64,000 nt of DNA, taken from Pseudomonadota bacterium (lineage in GTDB: Bacteria > Pseudomonadota > Alphaproteobacteria > Caulobacterales > Caulobacteraceae). Position numbers and translations under genes: made by a program. Within the stretch, counting starts at the first letter, position 1; every line of letters starts with the position of its first letter. Below are positions 8,221 to 17,002 of the stretch, in pieces. The notes below the pieces were generated by a model. It had not been told where the DNA came from, made no database searches, and saw only the letters and a program-made list of their open reading frames with translations. The stretch is from NCBI GenBank assembly GCA_963205005.1, contig CAUJHW010000005.1:1-64000 (forward strand), given 5' to 3'.

Positions 8221-9747
8221 GTGGCGTCGGCCCAGGACATCAAGAACCGGATACCGATCACCGGCGCGCTGATGCTGGCGACGCTGATGAACACCCTGGA
8301 TTCGACGATCGCCAACGTCGCCCTGCCGCATATCCAGGGCAGTGTCTCGGCGGCCCAGGACCAGATCACCTGGGTGCTGACCTCGTACATCATCGCCACT
8401 GCGATCATGACGCCGCTGTCCGGATGGCTGTCGCAGAAGTTCGGCCGCAAGCGGATGTTCATGTTCTCAATCGTCGGCTTCACCCTGGCCTCGGTGCTCT
8501 GCGGCATCGCCACCAGCCTGCCCGAGATCGTGATCTACCGGCTGCTGCAGGGGATCGCCGGGGCCTCGCTGATGCCGCTGTCGCAGGCGACCATGCTCGA
8601 CATCTGGCCCCAGCACATGATTCCGCGGGTGATGAGCCTGTGGAGCGCCGCGGTGATCCTGGGCCCGATTCTCGGCCCGACCCTGGGCGGATGGCTGACC
8701 GAGACGCTGGACTGGCGCTGGGTGTTCTTCATCAACGTGCCCATCGGCATCCTGGCCTTCCTGGGCATCTCGACCTTCATGGACGTGGACGACGGCGGTC
8801 GGCAGAGACCGTTCGACTTCCTCGGATTCACCGCCCTGGTCCTGTTCATCGGCGGCTTCCAGCTGATGCTGGACCGCGGACCCGGCAAGGACTGGCTTCA
8901 GTCGCCCGAGATCGTGATCGAGGCCGCGATCGCCGCCGCTGGTCTCTGCGTGTTCATGGCCCAGACCCTGACGGCCGAGCATCCGTTCTTCCACCGCGAT
9001 CTCGCCAAGGACACCAACTACGTCGGTTCGGCGATCTTCGGCCTGTTCATCGGGGTGCTGCTGTTTTCCACAAGCGCGCTGCTGCCGCTCTTCATGCAGA
9101 ACCTGCTGGGCTATTCGGCTCTGCACAGCGGCTGGGCCAGCATGCCGCGCGGCGTCGGCTCGCTGATCGCCTTCCTGGCCGTGCCCTGGATGGTGGTCCG
9201 ACTGGGCGCCCGGCAGGTGCTGACCCTGGGCGTCGGCATATCTGCGCTGGCGCTCTGGCAGATGAGCCAGTTCAACCTCGACATGACCGCCACCCCGATC
9301 ATGGTCGCCGGGTTCGTGCAGGGCATCGGCACGGGGCTGATGTTCGCCCCGCTGAACACCCTGGGCTATGCGACCCTTGACCCCTCGCACCGCACCGAGG
9401 GCACCATCGTCGCCACCATGGCCCGCACCCTGGGCTCCAGCGCCGGCATCTCGATCGTGCAGGCGATCCTGATCAACAACAGCACGCTTGCCCATGAACG
9501 CCTCACCGAGCGCATCGCGGTCGGTGATCCGTCCATCGCCGGGGCGTTGCCGTCGATGCTCGATCCCGCGACCACCAGCGGTCTGGCCATCCTCAACGGC
9601 GAGGTGACCCGGCAGGGGGCGATGATTGGCTATGCCAACGTGTTCAGCTGGATGGCGGTGGCAAGCCTGTTGCTTCTGCCGCTGCTTCTGCTGATGAGAC
9701 CCGCGCAGGCGCCCAGGCCAACCGGCGTGGAGGCCCACGCGGACTAG
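8221..9747 (+). CDS. emrB: EmrB/QacA-type MFS drug transporter (DHA2, 14 TM)
   Basis: Inner-membrane proton-driven drug exporter of about 508 residues. The DHA2 signature region LMNTLDSTIANVALPHI lies in TM1, LSQKFGRKR in the loop after TM2 (motif A), and GPILGPTLGGWL is motif C. About 14 hydrophobic segments can be counted. The start is taken as GTG 8221, after AAGGAT about 10 nt upstream. The frame stays open to 8110, but that part is Arg-rich and lies in the regulatory region. It should work with EmrA and the NodT channel encoded divergently. Confidence 0.93.
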   Translation: MASAQDIKNRIPITGALMLATLMNTLDSTIANVALPHIQGSVSAAQDQITWVLTSYIIATAIMTPLSGWLSQKFGRKRMFMFSIVGFTLASVLCGIATSLPEIVIYRLLQGIAGASLMPLSQATMLDIWPQHMIPRVMSLWSAAVILGPILGPTLGGWLTETLDWRWVFFINVPIGILAFLGISTFMDVDDGGRQRPFDFLGFTALVLFIGGFQLMLDRGPGKDWLQSPEIVIEAAIAAAGLCVFMAQTLTAEHPFFHRDLAKDTNYVGSAIFGLFIGVLLFSTSALLPLFMQNLLGYSALHSGWASMPRGVGSLIAFLAVPWMVVRLGARQVLTLGVGISALALWQMSQFNLDMTATPIMVAGFVQGIGTGLMFAPLNTLGYATLDPSHRTEGTIVATMARTLGSSAGISIVQAILINNSTLAHERLTERIAVGDPSIAGALPSMLDPATTSGLAILNGEVTRQGAMIGYANVFSWMAVASLLLLPLLLLMRPAQAPRPTGVEAHAD

Positions 9748-9769
9748 GCCCTGACGCCCGCTTCAGGGC
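9748..9769 (+). terminator. hairpin directly after emrB
   Basis: GCCCTGA (9748-9754) and TCAGGGC (9763-9769) form a 7-bp stem starting on the base after the emrB stop. No T-run follows, so it may be a weak or Rho-assisted terminator. Confidence 0.4.
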
Positions 9770-9887
9770 AAAGCGGCGGACGCGACGACGAAATTGAGTC
9801 TCAGGCCTCGCGGAATGCGGGGGTGTGACGCTAAGAGGTTCACGGCAGCCGGCCCCCAAGACGCCGGCGCGCAATAGGGATGAGTAC

Positions 9888-11588
9888 ATGCACTACGCGG
9901 AACTGAACCAGGCCTGGGCCGAACTCACGCAGCCGGGCGCGGCTTTCGAGATCACCGAGGTCGAGGCCAACGGCGCCAAGGTGCGCGCCTTCAAGAACGC
10001 GCCCCCGACCGTGCGGGCGCTGTGGCTGTCCACCGCCGCCTTCGGACCCCGCGACTACCTCGTCTATGGCGACGAGCGGGTCACCTACGAACAGGCCCAC
10101 GCCAAGGTCGCCTCGATCGCCGCCTGGATGTGGGACCAGGGCCTGCGGCCGGGCGACCGCGTCGCCGTGGCCATGCGCAACTTCCCGGAATGGATGCTGA
10201 TCTACTGGGCCGGCGCCTGCATCGGCGTCGCCATCGTCGGCATGAACGCCTGGTGGACCGCCCCCGAGATGGCCTACGGCCTGACCGACGCCGCGCCCAA
10301 GGTGGTGTTCGCTGACGCCGAGCGGATCGCCCGCATGGAAGAACAGCCTGGCATGCTGAACGGCGCGACCCTGGTCGGCGTCCGTTCGCCCGTCCTGCCG
10401 GAAGGAGCCATCCCCTGGTCGCAGGTCGAGGGCCACGGCGGCGCGCTGCCAGACGTCGCCGTCGACCCCGATGCGGACCTCTGCATCTTCTACACCTCGG
10501 GCACGACCGGCTTCCCGAAAGGTGCCCAGCTCACCCAGCGCAGCTGCGTCAACAACCTGTTCAACATGATGTTCTCGGGACAGGTGCACACGCTCGCCAC
10601 CCAGCGCGGAACGGGCGTTGTCCCTGACCCGACCGCCGCCCCGCCGATCCCGGTGACCCTGATCACCACGCCGCTGTTCCACGTCACCGCCAACAACTGC
10701 GCCGCCTACGCCACGACCGCCGGCGGCGGGAAGATGGTCCTTATGCACAAGTGGGACGCCGGCGAGGCGCTCAAGCTGATCGAGCGCGAACGCGTCGGCT
10801 CGGTCAGCGGCGTGCCAGTGATGTCCCGCGAGCTGGTGACCCACCCGGACTTCGCCAAGTACGACACCTCCAGCCTGCTGTCGGTCGGCGGCGGCGGCGC
10901 CCAGCTGCAGCCCGACCTGGTGGACAAGATCGACAAGACCGTCTCCACCGCCCGGCCGAACACCGGCTACGGCATGACCGAGACCTCGGGGATCATCACC
11001 TCGGTGTCGGGCGACTTCTTCGTCGACAAGCCGGCCAGCTGCGGCCGCGCCATGCCGACCTTCGAGACCCGCATCGTCGGCGACAACGGCGAGGCGCTTC
11101 CCCCCGGCCAGCCTGGTGAGCTGTGGGTGCGCGGCGCCTCGGTGATCAAGGGCTACATCAACCGCCCCGACGCCACCGCCGAGTCGATCACCGACGGCTG
11201 GCTGCACACCGGCGACGTGGCCTACATCGACGATGAGGGCTTCATCTTCCTGGTCGACCGCAAGAAGGACATGGTCCTGCGCGGCGGTGAGAACATTTAC
11301 TGCGCCGAGGTCGAGGCGACGATCCACCAGCACGCCGCCGTGGCCGAGTGCTGCGTCTTCGGCGTGGCCGACGCCCGCCTGGGCGAGGAGGTCGGCGCGG
11401 CCATCGTGCTGCGGCCCGGCGAGAGCCTCGACGCGGAAGCGGTCCGCCAGCACTGCGTGGCGCTGATCGCCAAGCACAAGGCGCCCCGCTACGTCTGGAT
11501 CCTGGACACCCCCCTGCCCCGCAACGCCAACGGCAAGTTCCTCAAGCGCGAGCTGCGGGAAACCCTGTCAGTGGCCGACGCCGGCTGA
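9888..11588 (+). CDS. acyl-CoA synthetase (class I adenylate-forming ligase)
   Basis: A 566-residue ligase predicted to activate a carboxylic acid to an acyl-AMP and then an acyl-CoA. Motif A3 YTSGTTGFPKG starts near residue 202. A5 is GYGMTETSG, A7 is TGDVAYIDDEG, A8 is DRKKDMVLRGGENIY, and the A10 lysine lies in NANGKFLKREL. The ATG at 9888 follows AGGGA by about 8 nt; upstream in-frame sequence lacks family features. It is the first of an 11-gene plus-strand run. The acid substrate is not readable; company with a crotonase and a CoA-transferase suggests catabolism. Confidence 0.93.
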   Translation: MHYAELNQAWAELTQPGAAFEITEVEANGAKVRAFKNAPPTVRALWLSTAAFGPRDYLVYGDERVTYEQAHAKVASIAAWMWDQGLRPGDRVAVAMRNFPEWMLIYWAGACIGVAIVGMNAWWTAPEMAYGLTDAAPKVVFADAERIARMEEQPGMLNGATLVGVRSPVLPEGAIPWSQVEGHGGALPDVAVDPDADLCIFYTSGTTGFPKGAQLTQRSCVNNLFNMMFSGQVHTLATQRGTGVVPDPTAAPPIPVTLITTPLFHVTANNCAAYATTAGGGKMVLMHKWDAGEALKLIERERVGSVSGVPVMSRELVTHPDFAKYDTSSLLSVGGGGAQLQPDLVDKIDKTVSTARPNTGYGMTETSGIITSVSGDFFVDKPASCGRAMPTFETRIVGDNGEALPPGQPGELWVRGASVIKGYINRPDATAESITDGWLHTGDVAYIDDEGFIFLVDRKKDMVLRGGENIYCAEVEATIHQHAAVAECCVFGVADARLGEEVGAAIVLRPGESLDAEAVRQHCVALIAKHKAPRYVWILDTPLPRNANGKFLKRELRETLSVADAG

Positions 11589-11683
11589 ACGTCCAGACCC
11601 GAAGACGCCATGGCGGCGACGCCAGGGATGACGCACAATCCGCAAGGACACCGGCCGAAGAGCCGCCAGTTGGGAGTGAAGCA

Positions 11684-11992
11684 ATGGAACTGAAGCCCGG
11701 ATCGCGCTGGAAGAGCGCCGTCTGCGACACCGAGGTCGTGGTGGTTCGCCCGCCGAAGACCCCGGTCAGCCTGGAATGCGGCGGCCATCCCATGGTCGCG
11801 CACGCCGCCGCCAAGCCCGAGGGCCTGAGCGTCTCGGCCGACCATTCCGGCGGCACCGGCATGGGCAAGCGCTTCGCCGACGAGGACAGTGGCATGGAAG
11901 TGCTCTGCTCCAAGGGCGGCGCCGGCTCGCTGTCGATCAACGGCCAGCCGATCCTGCCCAAGGACGCCAAGAAGCTGCCGGCCTCGGACTGA
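11684..11992 (+). CDS. small conserved-looking cysteine protein between two CoA ligases
   Basis: A 102-residue soluble protein I do not recognise. The N-terminal half has GSRWKSAVCDTEVVVVR followed by LECGGHPMV, and the C-terminal half has MEVLCSKGGAGSLSINGQ, so there are three cysteines and a glycine-rich, probably all-beta fold. GGGAG lies about 7 nt before the ATG, supporting translation. It is tightly placed between two adenylate-forming ligases (95 bp and 7 bp gaps). An accessory or substrate-carrier role is inference only; a metal-binding or rubredoxin-like fold is possible but lacks a complete CxxC pair. Confidence 0.75.
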   Translation: MELKPGSRWKSAVCDTEVVVVRPPKTPVSLECGGHPMVAHAAAKPEGLSVSADHSGGTGMGKRFADEDSGMEVLCSKGGAGSLSINGQPILPKDAKKLPASD

Positions 11993-11999
11993 CGCCGCC

Positions 12000-13499
12000 A
12001 TGCATACCGCCCTCCTGCTCGACATGATGGCCGACGCGGCGCCCGACCGGCTGGCGCTTGGGACGCTGAAGGATGGTCTGACCTTCGCCGAGGTCCGCCG
12101 GCGCGCTCACCACGGCGCGGAGTGGCTGGCGTTCCAGGGCGGTGGCACGGTCGTGTTCCTGGGCCTGAACGGCCCCGCCCTTCCAGTCGCTCTGTTCGCG
12201 GCCGGGATGCTGGCCAAGCCGTTCGCGCCCCTGAACTACCGGCTGCCGGACGCCGACCTGCGCAAGCTCTTGGCCCGCACGGCGCCGTCGGTGGCCATTG
12301 TCGATGACGACATGGTCGCTCGGCTGGGCGACACCCCGGAGGTGACAGTGGTCTCCCGCAGTGCCTTCGAGGCGGCCTGCAACGGACTAGGCGTCAGCGA
12401 GGCCTCCTTCGACGAGGACCACGACGTCGCCGTCCTGCTGTTCACCAGCGGCACCACCGGCGACCCCAAGGCCGCGATCCTGCGCCACGCCAACCTGACA
12501 TCCTATGTGATCTCGACCGTCGAGTTCATGGGCTCGGAGGAGGACGAAGCCGCGCTGGTCAGCGTGCCGCCCTATCATATCGCCGGGATCTCGGCGGTGC
12601 TGACCGGCGCCTTCAGCGGCCGGCGGATCGTGCACCTCGAGGCGTTCACGCCCGAGGCCTGGGTCGAGGCCGCAGCGGCCGAGCAGATCACCCACGCCAT
12701 GGTGGTCCCCACCATGCTGGGCCGGGTGCTGGACGTGCTGGAGGCCCGCGGCGAGACCCTGCCGCGCATGAAGGCGATCTCCTACGGCGGCGGCCGCATG
12801 CCCCAGCCCGTGATCGAACGCGCCCTGAAGGTGTTGCCGCACGTGGGCTTCGCCAACGCCTACGGCCTGACCGAGACCAGCTCGACCATCGCCATCCTGG
12901 GGCCCGACGATCACTGGGCGGCGATCAATTCCGAGGACGAGGCCGTGCGCCGTCGCCTCGGCTCGGTCGGCCGGCCGCTGCCCAGCCTTGAGGTCGAGAT
13001 CCGCGGTCCCGAGGGCGAACTGCTGCCGGCCGGCCAGTCCGGCGAGATCTATGTGCGCGGCGAGCAGGTCTCCGGCGAATACACCCACAAGAAGATGCTC
13101 AACGCCGACGGCTGGTTCGCCACCAACGATGGCGGCTGGATGGACGAGGAAGGCTATCTCTTCGTCGAGGGCCGGCTGGACGACGTGATCGTGCGCGGCG
13201 GCGAGAACATCTCGCCCGGCGAGATCGAGGACGTGCTGCGCGAGCACCCGGGCGTCGCCGACGTGGCGGTCCTGGGCCTGCCGGACGATCACTGGGGCGA
13301 GAAGGTCGCCTGCGTGATCGTGGGCAAGGACGGGCAGTCACCGTCCACGGACGATCTGGCCGGCTGGGTGAAAGCGCGGCTGCGCTCCACCAAGACCCCG
13401 GAGGTCTGGGCGTTCCGCGAGGCGCTGCCCTACAACGACACCGGCAAGCTGCTGCGCCGCCAGCTCAAGGCCGAGATGACCCCGGCCGCGGCGGCCTGA
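12000..13499 (+). CDS. second acyl-CoA synthetase (class I adenylate-forming ligase)
   Basis: A 499-residue adenylate-forming enzyme. LLFTSGTTGDPKAAILRH is the A3 loop, NAYGLTETSS is A5, TNDGGWMDEEGY is A7, EGRLDDVIVRGGENISPGEIE is A8, and the A10 Lys is in NDTGKLLRRQL. It is shorter than the first ligase and clearly divergent from it, so probably acts on a different acid or a different step. The ATG at 12000 lies 7 bp after the small-protein stop; the upstream open frame is a shadow of that gene. Confidence 0.93.
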   Translation: MHTALLLDMMADAAPDRLALGTLKDGLTFAEVRRRAHHGAEWLAFQGGGTVVFLGLNGPALPVALFAAGMLAKPFAPLNYRLPDADLRKLLARTAPSVAIVDDDMVARLGDTPEVTVVSRSAFEAACNGLGVSEASFDEDHDVAVLLFTSGTTGDPKAAILRHANLTSYVISTVEFMGSEEDEAALVSVPPYHIAGISAVLTGAFSGRRIVHLEAFTPEAWVEAAAAEQITHAMVVPTMLGRVLDVLEARGETLPRMKAISYGGGRMPQPVIERALKVLPHVGFANAYGLTETSSTIAILGPDDHWAAINSEDEAVRRRLGSVGRPLPSLEVEIRGPEGELLPAGQSGEIYVRGEQVSGEYTHKKMLNADGWFATNDGGWMDEEGYLFVEGRLDDVIVRGGENISPGEIEDVLREHPGVADVAVLGLPDDHWGEKVACVIVGKDGQSPSTDDLAGWVKARLRSTKTPEVWAFREALPYNDTGKLLRRQLKAEMTPAAAA

Positions 13500-13521
13500 C
13501 CCGCCGGAGGCCCGGACGCCC

Positions 13522-14505
13522 TTGCCCCCCGATCCCCAGGCGACGATCTCCGCGCTGATCGCCCTGGGCGGGGCCGGCGTCGAGGTCGTTGAACTGCCGT
13601 CAGCGGCGCAGGTGCAGCGCGGCGGGTGCGTGGCGGTGGGGGTTCACCGACGCGGTCCCCTGCCGACCCGGGGCCTCGACGGCTTCGACATCCTGCTGAG
13701 CGGCGACCTCGCTGCGCCGCGCCCGTGGGTAGGGGTGTCGCCGGATCGCCTCGACGACGCCATCGCCGTTCTGCGGACAGTCGTCGCCGCCCAGCCCGTG
13801 GCCGCCGCCGCAGCTGCCCAGGTGCTGCGCATGACCCTGAGCCTGGATTTCGCTGCGGCCCTGATCCTGGAATCCCTCACCTATTCCATGCTGCTGGCCT
13901 CGGACGGCTTCCGGACCTGGCGGGCGGAAACCCCGGTCCGGACGCGGGCGGACGACGACGGCCCGCGAGTCTCGATCGCCGGGGGTGCGGCGGCGCTGTC
14001 GATCCGTCTGGAACGCCCCGCTGCGCGCAACGCCTTCGACGCCCGGATGCGCGACGAGCTGTGCGAAGCCCTGGCCTTCGCCCTGGAGCACCCGGACGGC
14101 CCTGCAGTGACTCTGAGTGGGGCGGGTCCCGCCTTCAGCGCCGGGGGCGACCTCAACGAATTCGGGACCGCCGCCGACCCAGGCGCGGCGCACCTGATCC
14201 GCACACTGCGCTCGCCCGCCCGGCTGGTGCGCGACCTGGGCGGACGCCTCACGGCGCGCCTGCACGGCGCCTGCGTGGGCGCGGGCATCGAAGTACCCGC
14301 CGCAGCGTCGCGCGTGACCGCCAGGCGGGGCGCCACCTTCCGCCTGCCCGAGGTCTCAATGGGCCTGATCCCCGGCGCGGGCGGCACGGCGACCCTGCCC
14401 CGGCGGATCGGAAGACGTCGCACCGCCTGGCTGGCGATCTCCGGCGCCGAGCTGGATCTCGACACCGCGCTGGCCTGGGGCCTTGTCGATGCGGTGGAGG
14501 CGTGA
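13522..14505 (+). CDS. enoyl-CoA hydratase/isomerase family protein with apparent permuted order
   Basis: A 327-residue crotonase-superfamily protein with a TTG start after CCGGAGG (13504-13510). The catalytic part is C-terminal, from about residue 153: LSIRLERPAARNAF, oxyanion segments SAGGDLNEFG and GACVGAGIEV, and the catalytic-Glu region LPEVSMGLIPGAGGT. The protein stops right after ALAWGLVDAVEA, where ordinary crotonases continue with a C-terminal helical tail. A tail-like stretch (LRMTLSLDF...ESLTYSMLLASDGFRTW) instead sits near residues 95-135. That suggests a circular permutation. It overlaps the next gene by 4 bp (GTGA). Confidence 0.85.
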   Translation: MPPDPQATISALIALGGAGVEVVELPSAAQVQRGGCVAVGVHRRGPLPTRGLDGFDILLSGDLAAPRPWVGVSPDRLDDAIAVLRTVVAAQPVAAAAAAQVLRMTLSLDFAAALILESLTYSMLLASDGFRTWRAETPVRTRADDDGPRVSIAGGAAALSIRLERPAARNAFDARMRDELCEALAFALEHPDGPAVTLSGAGPAFSAGGDLNEFGTAADPGAAHLIRTLRSPARLVRDLGGRLTARLHGACVGAGIEVPAAASRVTARRGATFRLPEVSMGLIPGAGGTATLPRRIGRRRTAWLAISGAELDLDTALAWGLVDAVEA

Positions 14506-15521
14506 GCCCGATCAGCCCTGCCCTGGCGCTTCAGACGGCGCAGATCGCGGCGCTGACCGGCGCGCTTGGCCGCCAGGTGGACGTGGCAGGCCTCGGCGTG
14601 CTGGACCGCACCGGCCAGCTGCCCCTTGCCCCACCGGGGCTAAGCTCGCCCAACGGCGCCTGCCGCCTGTTCCGCGCCGCCGACGGCTGGATGACGCTGA
14701 ACCTGGCCCGCGAGGAGGACCACGACCTGATACCGGCTTGGCTGGATTGCGGGTTCGGCGGCGAACCCTGGGACGCCGTCGCCAGCTACGCCCGCCATCA
14801 GACCCGCGCGGATCTCGTCGCCGGCGCCGACCTGCTGGGCCTGCCCGCCGCCGCGGTCGGTGAAACGATCTGCGACAGCCTCGATCCGCCCCGCCTGCCG
14901 CTGGGCCGGCCCGGCCGCACCGGCGGAGCGCTGAGCGTGATCGATCTTTCCGCCCTCTGGGCCGGTCCCATGTGCGGGGCGATCCTGGCTGCCATGGGCG
15001 CCGAGATCACCAAGGTCGAAAGCGTTCGCCGCCCAGACCCGACGCGGACCTCGACCCCCGATTTCTTCCGGCGCCTGAACGGGGCCAAACGCCACCTCGC
15101 GCTCGACCTTGGCGCAGCGGACGGACAGGCCCGCCTGCGCGACGCGATCCTCGTCGCCGACGTGCTGATCACCAGCGCCCGGCCCCGCGCCTTCGCCGGC
15201 CTGGGCCTGGATCCAGCCGAGGTTTTCGCCGAACGCCCGGGCCTGGTCTGGGTGGCTGTGACCGGGTACGGCTGGACCGGCGCGGCGTCATCCCGCGTGG
15301 CTTTCGGCGACGACGCAGCCGCTGCGGGCGGGCTGGTCCGATGGACGCCTGGCGGGCAGCCCCGGTTCCTGGGCGATGCGCTGGCCGACCCCGTCACCGG
15401 ACTGGCGGCGGCAATCGGCGCCCTGCGCGGACTGGAGGCCGGCGGCGGCGTCCTGGTCGATGTGGCCCTGGCAAAGTCGGCCGCCGGCGCCGCCCATGTC
15501 TGCGGCCTGTCGCACGCATGA
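14502..15521 (+). CDS. CaiB/BaiF (family III) CoA-transferase-like protein, domains in swapped order
   Basis: A 339-residue protein starting at GTG 14502, overlapping the crotonase stop. The Rossmann-like CoA-transferase core is C-terminal (about residues 145-335): VIDLSALWAGPMCGAILAAMGAE, LNGAKRHLALDL, the Asp-bearing AFGDDAAAAGGL, and DALADPVTGLAAAIGAL. The region that normally follows it, the small domain with a DGW-type strand, here precedes it (GACRLFRAADGWMTLNLA near residue 50). Total length is below the usual 380-400. Predicted to move CoA between acids; partner acid unknown. It is coupled to the next gene by an ATGA overlap. Confidence 0.83.
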   Translation: MSPISPALALQTAQIAALTGALGRQVDVAGLGVLDRTGQLPLAPPGLSSPNGACRLFRAADGWMTLNLAREEDHDLIPAWLDCGFGGEPWDAVASYARHQTRADLVAGADLLGLPAAAVGETICDSLDPPRLPLGRPGRTGGALSVIDLSALWAGPMCGAILAAMGAEITKVESVRRPDPTRTSTPDFFRRLNGAKRHLALDLGAADGQARLRDAILVADVLITSARPRAFAGLGLDPAEVFAERPGLVWVAVTGYGWTGAASSRVAFGDDAAAAGGLVRWTPGGQPRFLGDALADPVTGLAAAIGALRGLEAGGGVLVDVALAKSAAGAAHVCGLSHA

Positions 15522-16918
15522 CCCTGACGATCCGCAACGTCGAAGTGGAGGGCCGTCCCGGGCTCGACGTGCGCATCGAGGCCGGCCGCATCGCAGCCAT
15601 CGGCCGCCGGCTGCCCGGCCAGGGCCCGGACCTGGACGGCCGGGGCGGCGCCCTGATCCCCGGCCTCTGCGACCACCACATCCACCTGTTCGGCCTGGCG
15701 GCGCGGGCGGACTCCGTGGCGCTGGAGGGGGTCTCCGGCCCCGCCGACCTCGCCGCCCGGATCGCGGCCGCCGTCGCCGCGAAGCCAGGCGGCGCCTGGG
15801 TGCGCGCGCTCGGCTACCACGAAGCCATGGCCGGCGACCTCGACCGCGTGGCCCTTGACCATCTGGCCCCGCACCACCGTCTCCGGGTGCAGCACCAGAC
15901 CGGCTCGCTCTGGATGCTCAACAGCCTGGCGCTCGAGAGTGTGTGCGGCGACGGCGACCCGCCGGGCGTCGAACGTGGTGCGGACGGACAGCACACGGGT
16001 CGCGTCTGGCGGCAGGACGCCTGGCTGCGGTCGCGGATCGGAGCGGAGCCACCACCGCTGGCCCCCATCGGCCGCCGTCTGGCCGCCTTCGGGATCACCA
16101 CCCTCACCGACGCCAGCGTCACCACCGACGCGGACGTCGCGACCCGGCTGGCCGACGCGCGTCGCGTGGGCGACCTGCCCCAGCGGCTGACCCTGATGAG
16201 CGGCGGACCGCTGGAAACCCCCGCCGACGGCGCCGTCGCCGTAGGCCCGATGAAGGTGCTGCTGGACGACCACGCCCTGCCCGACTTCGACGACTTCGTT
16301 GACCGCGTCGGCCGGGCGCGGACCTGGGGTCGCCCTGTCGCCGTCCATTGCGTGACCGCCGGGGAACTGGCGCTCAGCCTGGCCGTCCTCACGGCCGCCG
16401 GTGCGCGGCCCGGCGACCGGATCGAGCACGGCGGGGTCATTCCGGCCGGGGCGATCCCGCAACTGCGCGACCTGGGCCTGACCGTGGTCACCCAGTCGGC
16501 GTTCATCCGCGAACGGGGCGACCGATACGCCGCCGAGGTGGAGGCGGGCGAGCAGGACGACCTCTACCGCTGCGCCAGTCTGCGCGCCGCCGGTGTGCCG
16601 GTGGCCGGAAGTTCAGACGCCCCCTACGCCTCGCCCGACCCCTGGCTGGGGATCGCCGCCGCCATTGACCGCCGCAGCGCCGCCGGCCGGGTGCTGGGCG
16701 CGGCCGAACGGCTGGCCCCGGCGGAGGCCCTGTCGCTGTACCTGGATGCGCCGGACGCGCCGGGCCGCCGCCCGCGGACCGTGACGGTGGGCGCCCCTGC
16801 CGACCTCTGCCTGCTGGCCTCTCCGCTCCGGGACGTCCTGGCGTCTCCGGGGCGTGACCAGGTGGCCGCCACGCTCGTCGCCGGCGATGTGATTCACCTG
16901 GCCGCCAGGCTTGGCTGA
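15518..16918 (+). CDS. YtcJ-type amidohydrolase
   Basis: A 466-residue metal-dependent hydrolase of the amidohydrolase superfamily. The HxH metal motif is in CDHHIHLFGL (about residue 51), the later His ligands in VHCVTAGE and IEHGGVI, and the catalytic Asp in SSDAPYASPDPW. The N- and C-terminal beta-sandwich parts flank the barrel, as in YtcJ and N-substituted formamide deformylases. Start ATG 15518 overlaps the CoA-transferase stop. It probably hydrolyses an amide or lactone intermediate of the cluster; the substrate is unknown. Confidence 0.87.
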   Translation: MTLTIRNVEVEGRPGLDVRIEAGRIAAIGRRLPGQGPDLDGRGGALIPGLCDHHIHLFGLAARADSVALEGVSGPADLAARIAAAVAAKPGGAWVRALGYHEAMAGDLDRVALDHLAPHHRLRVQHQTGSLWMLNSLALESVCGDGDPPGVERGADGQHTGRVWRQDAWLRSRIGAEPPPLAPIGRRLAAFGITTLTDASVTTDADVATRLADARRVGDLPQRLTLMSGGPLETPADGAVAVGPMKVLLDDHALPDFDDFVDRVGRARTWGRPVAVHCVTAGELALSLAVLTAAGARPGDRIEHGGVIPAGAIPQLRDLGLTVVTQSAFIRERGDRYAAEVEAGEQDDLYRCASLRAAGVPVAGSSDAPYASPDPWLGIAAAIDRRSAAGRVLGAAERLAPAEALSLYLDAPDAPGRRPRTVTVGAPADLCLLASPLRDVLASPGRDQVAATLVAGDVIHLAARLG

Positions 16919-17002
16919 CGTGGCGTCCGTGTTGGACGATGCGGGATGGCGGTCTAGCGTCCGGTCGGAGAGCCGGCATGAGACCGCTCAGTGAGGAAGC
17001 CC

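Noticed and set aside
9840-11477. A 545-residue minus-strand open frame
   Set aside because: Shadow of the first acyl-CoA ligase, which has all adenylation motifs.
14798-16462. A 554-residue minus-strand open frame
   Set aside because: Antisense to the CoA-transferase and amidohydrolase genes; no recognisable domain.
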